DNA from: Nitrososphaerales archaeon
GTDB taxonomy: Archaea; Thermoproteota; Nitrososphaeria; Nitrososphaerales; CADDZS01
Assembly (NCBI GenBank): GCA_030041295.1
Contig: JASHOD010000074.1
Coordinates: 107,085-171,084 of the forward strand
DNA length: 64,000 bases
Reading direction: 5' to 3'
Shown here: piece after piece, positions 8,815-17,233 of the stretch
How positions within the stretch are numbered: the stretch's first letter is position 1
Layout: each line of letters opens with the position of its first letter
The notes under the pieces: model-generated
What the model was told of the DNA's origin: nothing
Seen by the model: the letters and a program-made list of their open reading frames with translations, nothing else
Database searches by the model: none
Translations under genes and position numbers: made by a program

Positions 8815-9858
8815 TTGATTTCCATATTGCCGGTTCCTCTGTTCGTGATTTTTTCCTTCTTCCAAGATTACTTCTCAACGAATTATATTGCAACAGGTCT
8901 AGGAATAGGTATTGGGGTTTTCGTCATTTCATACTTATTATTTCGTCGCTCAAACAATCAATCATTCAAGACAAACCTTCTTCTTCTGATGCTCGCTGAT
9001 TCCACGTCGTTATGGATCTTTGTTCTATCTAGTCTAGCGTTCTGCATTACCTTTGCTCAGCAGTATTGGACTTCTGCGGAGCCGACAATAGCCTTCGTCT
9101 CACGTTTGGCCCTCTTTACCAGTTTCGGAACAAGTGTTATTCTGGTCGGTGTATTTAGAAAGAGAACAATTGACAGTACATATAGGACAATCCGCCGTAA
9201 CTCTGTGATATTTGGTCTCGAAATAAACGAAGGAAATATTACTAATGTTTCGAGAGCTAACAGGATCTTTCAAAACCTTCTGAATAAGTTATCATCAGCA
9301 TTAACAAAACGGGTATCCTTCGCCCTTCTAACATCGGGCGATGGTTTTTTACCCGCATCGCTCGCCTTTGATTCGCGTAAGCTAAAGATAATCGGGCTAC
9401 AGGAAGAAATCGAATCTCTTCTTGACGACGACGAACTCGAAAGCGTGCTCGCACACGAATTAGGTCACATAGCGAATCGCGACGCGCTTCAGAAAACAAT
9501 TGCAACTGGATATCGCATCGCCTTTCCATTCGACCCTTTTGCGCGCTTCATCGAAGCAGCGATTTATCGCAAGTGCGAGATTTCCGCTGACGAATACTCC
9601 GTAAAGCTGACCTCTAAGCCCGCATCACTGGCTGCGGCACTATTGAAGATCTACGAAAACGCCTTGCTCCAAATTCCAAAGCAACAGCTTATCGCCCCGA
9701 TTGGCCCCGCCTCGTCTCAGCTATCCGTACTAAATGCGAAAAGAGAAAACTCCGAATCCGCCGATCGTAGGCGCAATTGGGGCTTTGGAGTTAGAATGTT
9801 ATTGAGCAAGCAGCCCACCCTGCAGGATAGAATAGAAGGGCTTCTTTCACGAGAATAA
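8815..9858 (+). CDS. Membrane-bound M48-family zinc metalloprotease
   Basis: 347 residues, TTG start. About four N-terminal hydrophobic segments (residues 1-115) precede a cytoplasmic protease domain. The zinc motif HELGH is at residues 214-218 and the third ligand is probably Glu255 in CEISADEY, the EXXAD element of M48 (HtpX/Ste24-like, also close to BlaR1-type M56). It follows the BlaI-type repressor in an apparent operon. Known M48/M56 proteins of this layout cleave membrane proteins or a partner repressor, so cleavage of the neighbouring repressor is a reasonable inference. No extracellular sensor domain is seen. Confidence 0.88.
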   Translation: MISILPVPLFVIFSFFQDYFSTNYIATGLGIGIGVFVISYLLFRRSNNQSFKTNLLLLMLADSTSLWIFVLSSLAFCITFAQQYWTSAEPTIAFVSRLALFTSFGTSVILVGVFRKRTIDSTYRTIRRNSVIFGLEINEGNITNVSRANRIFQNLLNKLSSALTKRVSFALLTSGDGFLPASLAFDSRKLKIIGLQEEIESLLDDDELESVLAHELGHIANRDALQKTIATGYRIAFPFDPFARFIEAAIYRKCEISADEYSVKLTSKPASLAAALLKIYENALLQIPKQQLIAPIGPASSQLSVLNAKRENSESADRRRNWGFGVRMLLSKQPTLQDRIEGLLSRE

Positions 9859-10053
9859 GAAAGAAATATTTTCAGGAAGTATCCGAAAGAATATGATTGT
9901 GAGAAGAGTGAGGCTCTAGCGTCGTTAGAAATAGTTCTTCCATGTTTATCAGTTCGTTCGTTTGCTCTATTCACTTTGAATTAGATACTGTCGAAAGGCG
10001 AATTTAGTTTTTCCATCGAAAGGAAAGGAGATTCAAATCTTTCGTGTACTTTT

Positions 10054-10239
10054 TTGATTGACAAAGGAAGACCGTATTCTAAAATCGTCCAGCAAATTTC
10101 GGCCGTAAAGGCAGGGCTGGATAGCGCTGTTCAAGTGATTTTGGAAGACTTTGGAGGATTGCGTTGCAGCATCGACGAAGAGCAGGACTGCGACCTAACG
10201 GCTGTCGAATTGAAAGAAGCCGTGGCTAGAATAAGATGA
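10054..10239 (+). CDS. Shortened CsoR/FrmR-family (DUF156) protein
   Basis: 61 residues from a TTG. The core QISAVKAGLDSAVQVILEDF matches the second helix of CsoR/FrmR copper- or formaldehyde-responsive repressors. The first helix with its RRIEGQ motif is missing, although the frame is open back to 9985. The usual first Cys is replaced by Ser (PYSKIVQQ) and the usual His after LLED by Phe, while a Cys is kept at residue 38. Family members are about 85-100 residues, so this is either a truncated, non-sensing relative or a decaying gene. The neighbours are regulatory RAM proteins. Confidence 0.55.
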   Translation: MIDKGRPYSKIVQQISAVKAGLDSAVQVILEDFGGLRCSIDEEQDCDLTAVELKEAVARIR

Positions 10240-10302
10240 AATACACATATCATAGGATTCTGGCCCTCGGGCGTTGAAGGAGAATGAGCTGATTTTTAGT
10301 TC

Positions 10303-10581
10303 TTGACGCACATCCTAGTTTTTGTCGACATATTCGTGGACTCTCCGAGGATGGATGAGGTGGTCACCACTCTCTCGAATATTCCAAACGTGGTGGAACT
10401 TTATGAGGTGACGGGGGAATTTGACATAGTTTCCTTGGTAAGCGCGAAGGACATCGAAGAGTTCAGAAGCTTACTCAAAGACAAAATAATGAAAATTCGG
10501 GGCGTAAAGAGCACGGTTAGCTCAGTCGTTCTTTTCGCTCACAACGGTCCGTACGCTGCGTTCAGCAGGCCTCAGCCCTAA
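10303..10581 (+). CDS. Stand-alone Lrp/AsnC effector-binding (RAM) domain protein
   Basis: 92 residues, TTG start. The sequence has the beta-alpha-beta-beta-alpha-beta pattern of the AsnC ligand-binding domain, including VVELYEVTGEFDIVSLV and the IRGVKSTVSSVVL strand, but no DNA-binding helix-turn-helix. Such stand-alone RAM proteins are frequent in archaea, bind amino acids or other small ligands and can form mixed oligomers with full-length Lrp proteins. A paralogue is encoded convergently at 10804-11067. Confidence 0.85.
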   Translation: MTHILVFVDIFVDSPRMDEVVTTLSNIPNVVELYEVTGEFDIVSLVSAKDIEEFRSLLKDKIMKIRGVKSTVSSVVLFAHNGPYAAFSRPQP

Positions 10582-10733
10582 ACATTTTGAGACTCACTGG
10601 AAAGAGACTATTGTTGAATTCTCTATCAAAAAGAAAGTAGCTTTTCGCTATACAGCAAGTATTACTGGGATCTCATTGCTTTATTAAGGCAACTTCACGC
10701 ACAATCTGCATAGGCGTGAAATCCTACGCGGTT

Positions 10734-10750
10734 CAACGCATAATGCGTTG
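10734..10750. repeat. 17-base palindrome between two convergent RAM genes
   Basis: CAACGCATAATGCGTTG is a perfect inverted repeat with 8-base arms around a central A. It lies in the 222-base gap between the ends of two convergent genes, so it could be a bidirectional terminator hairpin (7-base stem, TAA loop) or a protein-binding site. No T-run follows it. Confidence 0.4.
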
Positions 10751-10803
10751 TTCAAAGAGTCTGTCAGGAAAATGGAGAATAAATGGTACACTTCAACGGA
10801 TCA

Positions 10804-11067
10804 TTAATGATTCGATAGACTCTTGTGATTTGCAAGAGAAAGCGAGGTTATAATCTCCCTGACGCCGCTGATTTTCATTATGTGATTTTTCAGGATGTCT
10901 CTGAATTCATCAATGTCCGATGCCGCAACTATAGACACAATATTGCAACCGTTGCCCGTTACCTGATACACTTCCTTTGTATTTGGAAGTTCTTTCAAAG
11001 AAGCAACAGCTCTGTCCATTTGCATTGTATCGACGAGAATGTCTACGAATGCTAAAATATCGCTCAC
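10804..11067 (-). CDS. Stand-alone Lrp/AsnC effector-binding (RAM) domain protein
   Basis: 87 residues, GTG start. Paralogue of the protein at 10303: both begin with ILxFVDIxVD, continue with MDxxVxxL and a VYQVTG/LYEVTG strand, and end with the IMKISGVREI / IMKIRGVKST segment. A two-residue insertion (NGCN) follows the VTG turn. No DNA-binding domain, so it probably acts as a ligand-binding partner of another regulator. It is followed downstream by its convergent paralogue and preceded by the phosphate transporter operon, which runs in the same direction. Confidence 0.83.
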   Translation of the reverse strand: MSDILAFVDILVDTMQMDRAVASLKELPNTKEVYQVTGNGCNIVSIVAASDIDEFRDILKNHIMKISGVREIITSLSLANHKSLSNH

Positions 11068-11205
11068 GATAGAAACAGTATCAAGCCTCTCGACAAATAC
11101 TCTTTATCTGCATTTTGAATACAATCAGAAAATCGAAAAGCAAAAGAACTTCGATAGAATTGTCAAAGCTACTTCGCGCTTAAAATATTGGTTCTCCCTC
11201 TTGCT

Positions 11206-12192
11206 CTAGTGATTAATTAACAGATACGAAATCCCAAATCCGGTCCCTGTACAAAGTAAGGTGACAATTACCCAGTCCCTGATCATTGTCACTAAAACGG
11301 ATCTATTGATTACCGTTGGCCCTCTAGCGCTTCCGGCTCCGAGCATCCCTCCAATAACAACCTGAGTCAGGGAAACGGGGATGGAAAACTGAGTAAAGAG
11401 CCAGATAACAAAGGCTGTCCCGAGCATCGAGGAAAGTACCTTAACCTGGCTCAGCGTAATTATCTTGTCTCCGACAACCTTCGCAAGTGCTTGTCCGAAG
11501 AGAGCCGTCCCCAATGCGATTCCGAAATAGATTCCGACTTCGACGGCCAGCTCCGAGCCAACCGCGCTTTTCAGAGAAGAGTTTGCGTTGAGCGCAAAGG
11601 ATAAGATCATCCCAACATTGTTCGCCCCGAGCGCGTAGGCGACGTAGAACACCACCCCGAATAGCACAAGACGGTTTATCCAACTTACGGACGCAAAAGA
11701 AATTGATTTTTCAAATTTTGTCAGTACGAGATAAATCAGAATAACAACGCCCATGCAGAAAAACGGAGCAACAACCCATGAAGCAAGAACTTCTATCAGG
11801 AACGAAATGCTCAGTACGGCCTTGCTTGCGAGCGTAACCCCGACGAAGGATCCTACAACGCAATTGGACAGGCTGACGGGAATCTTCACCAAAGTCAGGA
11901 TAAGAAATAGGAAGAAAGTGACGGATACACCGATTAGGATCTCTTGAACACCGATCGTCCCCTGAATAAGCTTGCCGAATACACTATGTGTCATCTTGTC
12001 CCCCTCCACGATGAATCCGACGAACATGCCTAGTAAAGCAAGAATCAATGCTAGCCTGTAGGTGACGAGGTTTGCGAGATTTCCGGTCATGAGACTGGAA
12101 TTATTCCAGCCCAAAACAAAGGCAGTAAGGATACACGCTAATATCACAAGGGCAAGCTCGATGCCCTGCGAAAGTAGAATATCAACAACCAA
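11206..12192 (-). CDS. pit: Inorganic phosphate transporter, Pit family
   Basis: 328 residues with about 10 membrane spans. The two inverted family repeats are marked by LGWNNSSLMTGNLA near residue 28 and YALGANNVGMIL near residue 189, the substrate-site motifs of PiT/Pho-4 carriers, with Asn/Ser substitutions for the GANDxAN consensus. Such proteins take up phosphate, usually as metal-phosphate with H+ or Na+. TTG start, 28 bases after the DUF47 gene, with which it forms the usual archaeal two-gene operon. Confidence 0.93.
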   Translation of the reverse strand: MVVDILLSQGIELALVILACILTAFVLGWNNSSLMTGNLANLVTYRLALILALLGMFVGFIVEGDKMTHSVFGKLIQGTIGVQEILIGVSVTFFLFLILTLVKIPVSLSNCVVGSFVGVTLASKAVLSISFLIEVLASWVVAPFFCMGVVILIYLVLTKFEKSISFASVSWINRLVLFGVVFYVAYALGANNVGMILSFALNANSSLKSAVGSELAVEVGIYFGIALGTALFGQALAKVVGDKIITLSQVKVLSSMLGTAFVIWLFTQFSIPVSLTQVVIGGMLGAGSARGPTVINRSVLVTMIRDWVIVTLLCTGTGFGISYLLINH

Positions 12193-12220
12193 AGTAGAGA
12201 AACGCGCTTTTCCTTTTTAG

Positions 12221-12913
12221 CTAAGTGTAGCCCTTTGCAATTAAAACTAAAAGTACATCCGACGCGTCTTCCGCACTGTCAGCTACATCGTCAGCGATCT
12301 CCAAGAATTCTTTCAGCATGATTATATCAAGAGGATCGGCCTTTATCTCGTTCTTGAGCAAATTATCCAAGATGCTTGCGCGAATTTCGTCTGCTTCTTC
12401 TTCCTTCCTTTCGACCTTTGTCGCAAGTTCTACTACTTTCGTTTTGGCGTCTTTTTCTCCTAGTGCAAGTACAGCTACTTTCAGGGCATCGTCTGTTTCG
12501 ATGAGCTTGTCAATGAAAGAGCGCACGTCTCTTTTGAAAAGATAGTCAGTCACTTCGAGTGGTATGTTGCGTTGAGAGAAAACTCTCGAAGAATCTTTCC
12601 CAGCATCAGCGATGTTATCAATGTATTCGAGTATTTCGAGAAGATCCTCCCTGATTCCTCCGAAGAAAGATCCGCTACTGATATCCTCGATAGCTTTTTG
12701 GTGCATGGAATCCGCCTTCGTTTCCATTTCCCCAATGCTTTTTGCCACACTCAAAACCATTGACTTGTCGTGATTTTTGAGTGAATCAACTAGTTTGACT
12801 AATCCACGAGCTGTTTCGATCGCAAAGTCCAAATTCGTTATGACAAGTTTCAGAACCTCGTCTTCTCCGCGAGAAAATATGCTAAAGCGATGATGTGTCG
12901 TCGATGTTGACAA
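12221..12913 (-). CDS. PhoU-like DUF47 protein, partner of Pit
   Basis: 230 residues, wholly helical and highly charged, with DUF47 signatures: ETKADSMHQKAIEDISSGSF near residue 55, the metal-cluster-type EYIDNIADAGKDSS near residue 94 and EIADDVADSAEDASDVL at the end. DUF47 proteins fold like PhoU and are encoded next to Pit carriers, whose activity they are thought to control. TTG start at 12913. It is the first gene of the pair and is separated by 28 bases from the transporter gene. Confidence 0.9.
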   Translation of the reverse strand: MSTSTTHHRFSIFSRGEDEVLKLVITNLDFAIETARGLVKLVDSLKNHDKSMVLSVAKSIGEMETKADSMHQKAIEDISSGSFFGGIREDLLEILEYIDNIADAGKDSSRVFSQRNIPLEVTDYLFKRDVRSFIDKLIETDDALKVAVLALGEKDAKTKVVELATKVERKEEEADEIRASILDNLLKNEIKADPLDIIMLKEFLEIADDVADSAEDASDVLLVLIAKGYT

Positions 12914-13134
12914 TGTTCAAGAAAAGATGTGCCGCATTAACAATGATAAGGTTTCCCGACTGTCAGGAAACAAGATTATCTTTTGGCCAATGGAAGATTC
13001 CCATTCTTTCCGCTTAAAGTTGATTGACAGGATTGGAGAGATCTTGGCCTTTTCCATATTTTAGCAAAGAGAGGCTTGTAGTGAGGAAAGACTAAGAGAT
13101 AAACATCCGAAAAACTACTCGGGTTTTTCCTTTC

Positions 13135-13644
13135 TTGGAAAATAGTTTTGAGCATCGATATTGGAGCTTAGGATTCAGTGTCATTGGAGCTATCGTCGAT
13201 TTTATTTCAGCCGCTTTGATTTGGTCTAACTTGCGTCCAGTTTACGAGATTATGAGTATGACCTATGCTTACAATACTCTGGATGTAATTTGGATAATTT
13301 CACTCGTACTACTCGGAGGGCTGATTTTATTCACGGGTTTTCTCGCTATTTCCGCCTTTGGAATGAAGAATATGAGAGCGCTTGGTGTCTCCATGGCTGT
13401 TTTCGGATTCGTGATGATCGGTTCTGGTTTGCTCATGACAATAGGAATGAGTCCAACAATGATGGGAATGTCAAAGGCACTGCTGATAGGTGTTGTTATG
13501 CTAATTATCGGGGCATTGATGATTCTAAGAGGTTGTTGGATGCCATTAAGAAAGGCAAGAAAAAATGAAAAGATGCTAGACAATACAGACATGACATCTC
13601 CAGATGCTGGAACAAAAACTTCCAACAATAACTTTCAAAAGTAG
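13135..13644 (+). CDS. Four-span membrane protein, unknown function
   Basis: 169 residues from a TTG. Four hydrophobic segments lie at about residues 13-33, 50-75, 82-105 and 112-130, with a Met-rich loop (GMSPTMMGMSK) between the last two and a polar Asn/Thr-rich tail. No family recognised. The Met-rich loop may only reflect membrane packing. It is transcribed divergently from the phosphate operon. Confidence 0.6.
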   Translation: MENSFEHRYWSLGFSVIGAIVDFISAALIWSNLRPVYEIMSMTYAYNTLDVIWIISLVLLGGLILFTGFLAISAFGMKNMRALGVSMAVFGFVMIGSGLLMTIGMSPTMMGMSKALLIGVVMLIIGALMILRGCWMPLRKARKNEKMLDNTDMTSPDAGTKTSNNNFQK

Positions 13645-13699
13645 ACTTTCTACACATCGTCTGATGGGGAAGTTGAAGCGGGCACTATAACTTGGCAAC

Positions 13700-13978
13700 T
13701 CAACCAGGGTGAGTAAATTCTTTTGCTTCGTGCCGGCTTGCGTAGGCTGTTTCAGGAGAGTAGTGACACTTTGGACAGGAGATTTGGATGACCATTCGAG
13801 TTCCGCACTTAGGACAATCGTTCGTGATTCTCTGCGATCCTCGGGCGAGGATAGCCGTTGCCTGAGGCGACGGACCGTAACAGCTCGCAATGTTTTTTGC
13901 TTCGCTATTTCTTGCCCGTGGTTTGACCTTTTTGCGCCGGGGCTTTCCTTGTCTTTTTTCCTTCTTTCGACTCGCCAT
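13700..13978 (-). CDS. Small basic protein with C-terminal zinc ribbon
   Basis: 92 residues, ATG start. The first 25 residues are almost all Lys, Arg and Pro, and a four-cysteine zinc ribbon follows: CPKCG (Cys55, Cys58) and CPKCH (Cys68, Cys71). Basic tail plus ribbon suggests a nucleic-acid-binding protein, possibly ribosome or RNA-polymerase associated. No exact family is recognised. It stands between two divergently arranged genes. Confidence 0.65.
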   Translation of the reverse strand: MASRKKEKRQGKPRRKKVKPRARNSEAKNIASCYGPSPQATAILARGSQRITNDCPKCGTRMVIQISCPKCHYSPETAYASRHEAKEFTHPG

Positions 13979-14104
13979 TTGATTTCCTCGTACGCTACCT
14001 TTCGATGTCAGCTTTCTCTTTGGAACTTCTAGGATTCTCTATTCCCGAATTCTTCTTATAGAGTTGGCGCTATCTGGTAATTGAGAAAATAGGAATACTT
14101 ATCC

Positions 14105-14503
14105 ATGTCCTCAGAATCGTCCAATTCCCCGACATCTAAGGAAGAGGCTGAAAAGCCGAAAGCTCCCGCAAATATTGCTACACCTTCCTCTTCTTCCACC
14201 ACTTCACCAAGTTCATCGACTCCTCCTAGCGTAGTTCAGCCGAAGCAACCTCAGACAGTGGCATCCCCGACAACTGCGACGGCCCCCATGCCTACTCCCA
14301 GTCCTGTTGGGAAAAAGGAGTCTGATGACGGCCCTCTCCTATTCCACTTTGCCGAATGTACAAATTGCCACCACATTCTTCCAATCTCAACTAACACCGA
14401 AAAGTACTTTCCAATCCTGAGCAAGGATCCTAGAAAGCCGAAGGGCCTCGGAGAAACTTGCATGCGTTGCAGCGCAGATAGCTGGGTATTGGTAGTCGGA
14501 TGA
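14105..14503 (+). CDS. Pro/Ser/Thr-rich protein with C-terminal zinc ribbon
   Basis: 132 residues, ATG start. The first 75 residues are low-complexity Ser/Thr/Pro/Lys, probably disordered. The last 50 form a zinc-ribbon-like unit with CTNCHH (Cys85, Cys88) and CMRCS (Cys119, Cys122) and the closing segment ADSWVLVVG. The paired CxxC spacing supports one structural zinc. Function unknown; a binding or scaffold role is more likely than catalysis. Confidence 0.65.
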   Translation: MSSESSNSPTSKEEAEKPKAPANIATPSSSSTTSPSSSTPPSVVQPKQPQTVASPTTATAPMPTPSPVGKKESDDGPLLFHFAECTNCHHILPISTNTEKYFPILSKDPRKPKGLGETCMRCSADSWVLVVG

Positions 14504-14567
14504 AAACTTTCGGCAATGAATAATTTGTAAATCGACGCATTCCCCAATTTATCATCAGATTGAAAGA

Positions 14568-14803
14568 ATGCCCCTCAAGAATAAAGACTAAGCCAACGAC
14601 GGCTATGATGATGAGATATCTCAAATTGAAGCCAACATCCTGAGATCGGCAGTCGAAAAGCTCAATTTCGTCTCTAGAAATGGCAACGGAAATAATCTGA
14701 CGACGACGAGATGACTGTTTTCAGGTTTTGGCTGGAAAGAGGACGTGTCAGGGCCGTAGAGAACGCCCGGCTCGGCGAAATTTACGAAATTACTAGGGCG
14801 TGA
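14568..14803 (+). pseudogene. Decayed small gene (about 78 codons)
   Basis: An ATG at 14568 opens MPLKNKD, an in-frame TAA follows at 14589, and the same frame then continues with YDDEISQIEANILRSAVEKL up to about 14690. From about 14695 a different frame carries TVFRFWLERGRVRAVENARL to a TGA at 14801. Both halves look protein-like and join naturally if one stop and one single-base shift are repaired. No family is recognised. Together with the two lesions this points to a recently lost small gene between the zinc-ribbon gene and the end of glgP. The 321-base gap holds nothing else visible. Confidence 0.45.
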
Positions 14804-14824
14804 AATCGGGCATGCACAATTGTA

Positions 14825-17152
14825 CTATTTGTCCCATTTGTCGTTCGAAGCCGATTCTAGGACGTCCGAACCTAGTTCGCTCTTGTTTAGGGAATCGGCT
14901 AGGCGCTTTACATTCTTGAAGTAAAACTCTTCGGCATACTCCTTCACCATTCTGCGGGTAGTGAATCTGGGAGTAAGTAGCGAAATAGACCCTTTCATCT
15001 TTTGTACCCATGAAATGGGTATCCCTTGCGGATTTCTGCTGTAATATTCAGGGATAATTTCACTCTCCAACGTCGCGTATAGGGCTTCCGCGTCGGCCTT
15101 TGCTTGCTTGATCGGATCTTCGTGAAAGTCAAGCGGATTTATCGCCCATCCGTACTCTGGGGAGTGAGCTTCGTCCCACCAGCCATCTAGCACACTGAAA
15201 TTCAGTACACCATTCGGGACCGCTTTCATTCCGCTTGTTCCCGAAGCCTCCAATGGTCTTTGAGGATTGTTAAGCCACAGGTCGACGCCCTGGACCAAGT
15301 GGCGCGCTATTGAAATATCGTAATCGGGAAGGAAGACAACCCGCCCCGCACTATCGGCGCTTTTCGTGAAATTTACGATCTCCTGGATTACTTTCTTTCC
15401 TTCGTGGTCTCTGGGGTGGGCCTTTCCTGAAAAGATGAATTGCACGGGTCTATCCTTACTCATGAGGAGAGCAAGCAATTTCTCCCTTTCACTCAATATC
15501 AAAGAAGCTCGCTTGTAGGTAGCGAAGCGTCGAGCGAATCCGATAGTGAGAGCGTTCGGGTCTAGGACCTGACTCAACGCACCGCCTTGGTAGCCGTCCA
15601 AGGAAAAATTAGTCCTGACGTATTCCACCAGTTTTGATTTTTGCTTGATGTGAGTCTGCCAGACCAGGTCATCGGGAATTTCTGCGATGCGTGACCATAC
15701 TTTCGGGTCACTCGTGTCCTCGTCCCATTCAGGTCCGAGGAATTGATCATACAAATCCGCGAAGGAATCCGAAATCCAAGAAAGCGAGTGAATCCCATTA
15801 GTTACCGAGCCGAGCTCCCTCTCAGGGTCATGCTCTTTCACGACGGTTTGCCACAATTTCGACGCCACCCGTCTATGGAGCTTCGAGACCGCGTTGGCAC
15901 TGTTCGATAGGCGAATCGCGAATATAACCATGTTGAATCCCGAAGATCCATTTTTTTCACGGCCTAAATCGAGAAGATCATCCAAGCTTATCCCAAGTTT
16001 TTTCGCGTACCAACCCAGATACCGCTCAATCAAGCTCTTGTCAAATACGTCTATTCCGGCCGCGACCGGCGTGTGGGTAGTGAACAAATTATAGGATTTG
16101 GATAACTCGATTGATTCCTTGAAACTCGTCCCGGGTTTGTCCTCTTCAACGATCTCGCGCAACCTTTCAAGTATCGCGAAGGCCGCATGCCCTTCATTCA
16201 GGTGATACACCGTAGGTTGAAGTCCTAATGCTCTAATAATCTTCGCTCCTCCGAAGCCGAGAATTATCTCCTGCTTTATTCTAGTGTGAATGTCCCCACC
16301 GTAGAGCTCTGCGGTTATCTCGCAGTCTTCTTTCGAATTGAGGCCAGGAAGGTTCGTGTCCAAAAGAAGCAGAGTCGCGCGACCTACTGCGACTTTCCAG
16401 GCCCTTACTCTGACCTGCCTATCCTCGATAGGGACAGAGACGACGAGTGGTTCCTTTGAATTCGGATACAGTGCGGGTTCCATGGGTAGTTCCGATGGAT
16501 TATTCTCGGGATAAGATTCTAGCTGCCAACCGTCGGGTGTCAGGCTCTGCGAGAAGTAACCTCTTTTATAGAAGATTCCGATTCCTACAAGGGGGATGGC
16601 TAAATCAGACGCTGACTTTAGGTGATCGCCAGAGAGAATTCCCAGCCCTCCGGAGTAAGTTCGCAGGCACTCTGTCAATCCAAACTCGGCCGAAAAGTAC
16701 GCCACAAGTTCATTGCGCTCGAGTATTCCAAAGGTTCTTCTAAACCACGTATCTTCCTTCCTGCGAAGGTACTCCCTTTGGATATCGTACGCCCTAGAAA
16801 GTCGTGTAACAAATTCTTGGTTTGAGCCTAGCTCCTTGTATCTCGAATCACTTATCCGTTGCAACAATAAAACTGGATTGTGTCCTAGGCCGTCCCAAGC
16901 CGCAAGATCGATTTCTTCGAAAATTCGTCTGATCCTCCTATTCCACACCCAGTAAAGATTGCTCGCCAGAGGAACTAGTGGATTCAGGTTCTCAGGAAGT
17001 TTCAAAAAATTAATCTGTAAATTAGATAATTTATTAGCACCTGAGGAAAGGATCGCATTTGGATCAAGTTGTCGATGATCTTCTTGGCGTTTGGGATTGT
17101 CTGAATCCATTAAGCGAGACGTCTCTGGGGAGGTTGCGCGAATCGTCCTCAC
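14825..17152 (-). CDS. glgP: Alpha-glucan phosphorylase (GT35, with DUF3417)
   Basis: 775 residues, short for classical phosphorylases but normal for the archaeal/bacterial TIGR02094 type. It removes glucose units from glycogen-like alpha-1,4-glucan as glucose 1-phosphate, using pyridoxal phosphate. An N-terminal DUF3417 region (LASNLYWVWNRRIRRIFEEI, about residues 65-85) precedes the catalytic domain; the PLP lysine is Lys643 in EASGTSGMKAVPNG. HLNEGHAAFA and SVTNGIHSLSW are further family motifs. GTG start at 17152, but an ATG at 17110 (residue 15) is better placed relative to the TATA-like AAGTATATTA near 17165. No other glycogen gene is adjacent. Confidence 0.93.
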   Translation of the reverse strand: MRTIRATSPETSRLMDSDNPKRQEDHRQLDPNAILSSGANKLSNLQINFLKLPENLNPLVPLASNLYWVWNRRIRRIFEEIDLAAWDGLGHNPVLLLQRISDSRYKELGSNQEFVTRLSRAYDIQREYLRRKEDTWFRRTFGILERNELVAYFSAEFGLTECLRTYSGGLGILSGDHLKSASDLAIPLVGIGIFYKRGYFSQSLTPDGWQLESYPENNPSELPMEPALYPNSKEPLVVSVPIEDRQVRVRAWKVAVGRATLLLLDTNLPGLNSKEDCEITAELYGGDIHTRIKQEIILGFGGAKIIRALGLQPTVYHLNEGHAAFAILERLREIVEEDKPGTSFKESIELSKSYNLFTTHTPVAAGIDVFDKSLIERYLGWYAKKLGISLDDLLDLGREKNGSSGFNMVIFAIRLSNSANAVSKLHRRVASKLWQTVVKEHDPERELGSVTNGIHSLSWISDSFADLYDQFLGPEWDEDTSDPKVWSRIAEIPDDLVWQTHIKQKSKLVEYVRTNFSLDGYQGGALSQVLDPNALTIGFARRFATYKRASLILSEREKLLALLMSKDRPVQFIFSGKAHPRDHEGKKVIQEIVNFTKSADSAGRVVFLPDYDISIARHLVQGVDLWLNNPQRPLEASGTSGMKAVPNGVLNFSVLDGWWDEAHSPEYGWAINPLDFHEDPIKQAKADAEALYATLESEIIPEYYSRNPQGIPISWVQKMKGSISLLTPRFTTRRMVKEYAEEFYFKNVKRLADSLNKSELGSDVLESASNDKWDK

Positions 17153-17233
17153 TCCACTAGTAATATACTTTTTCGAAATCGTAAATGTTCAATAGAGTTG
17201 GACAATTGCTCTGGATGGCGAATCGTAGTTATT

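Noticed and set aside
10681..10760. Possible tRNA in the gap between the RAM genes (GCGGTTCAACGC looks like a T arm)
   Set aside because: No matching acceptor stem, D arm or anticodon arm could be built around it; the palindrome explains the local symmetry.
13269..13628. Long minus-strand frame across the four-span membrane gene
   Set aside because: It is the mirror of a hydrophobic coding frame and is rich in Pro/Ile/Ser as such shadows are; the plus-strand gene has better start context and membrane pattern.
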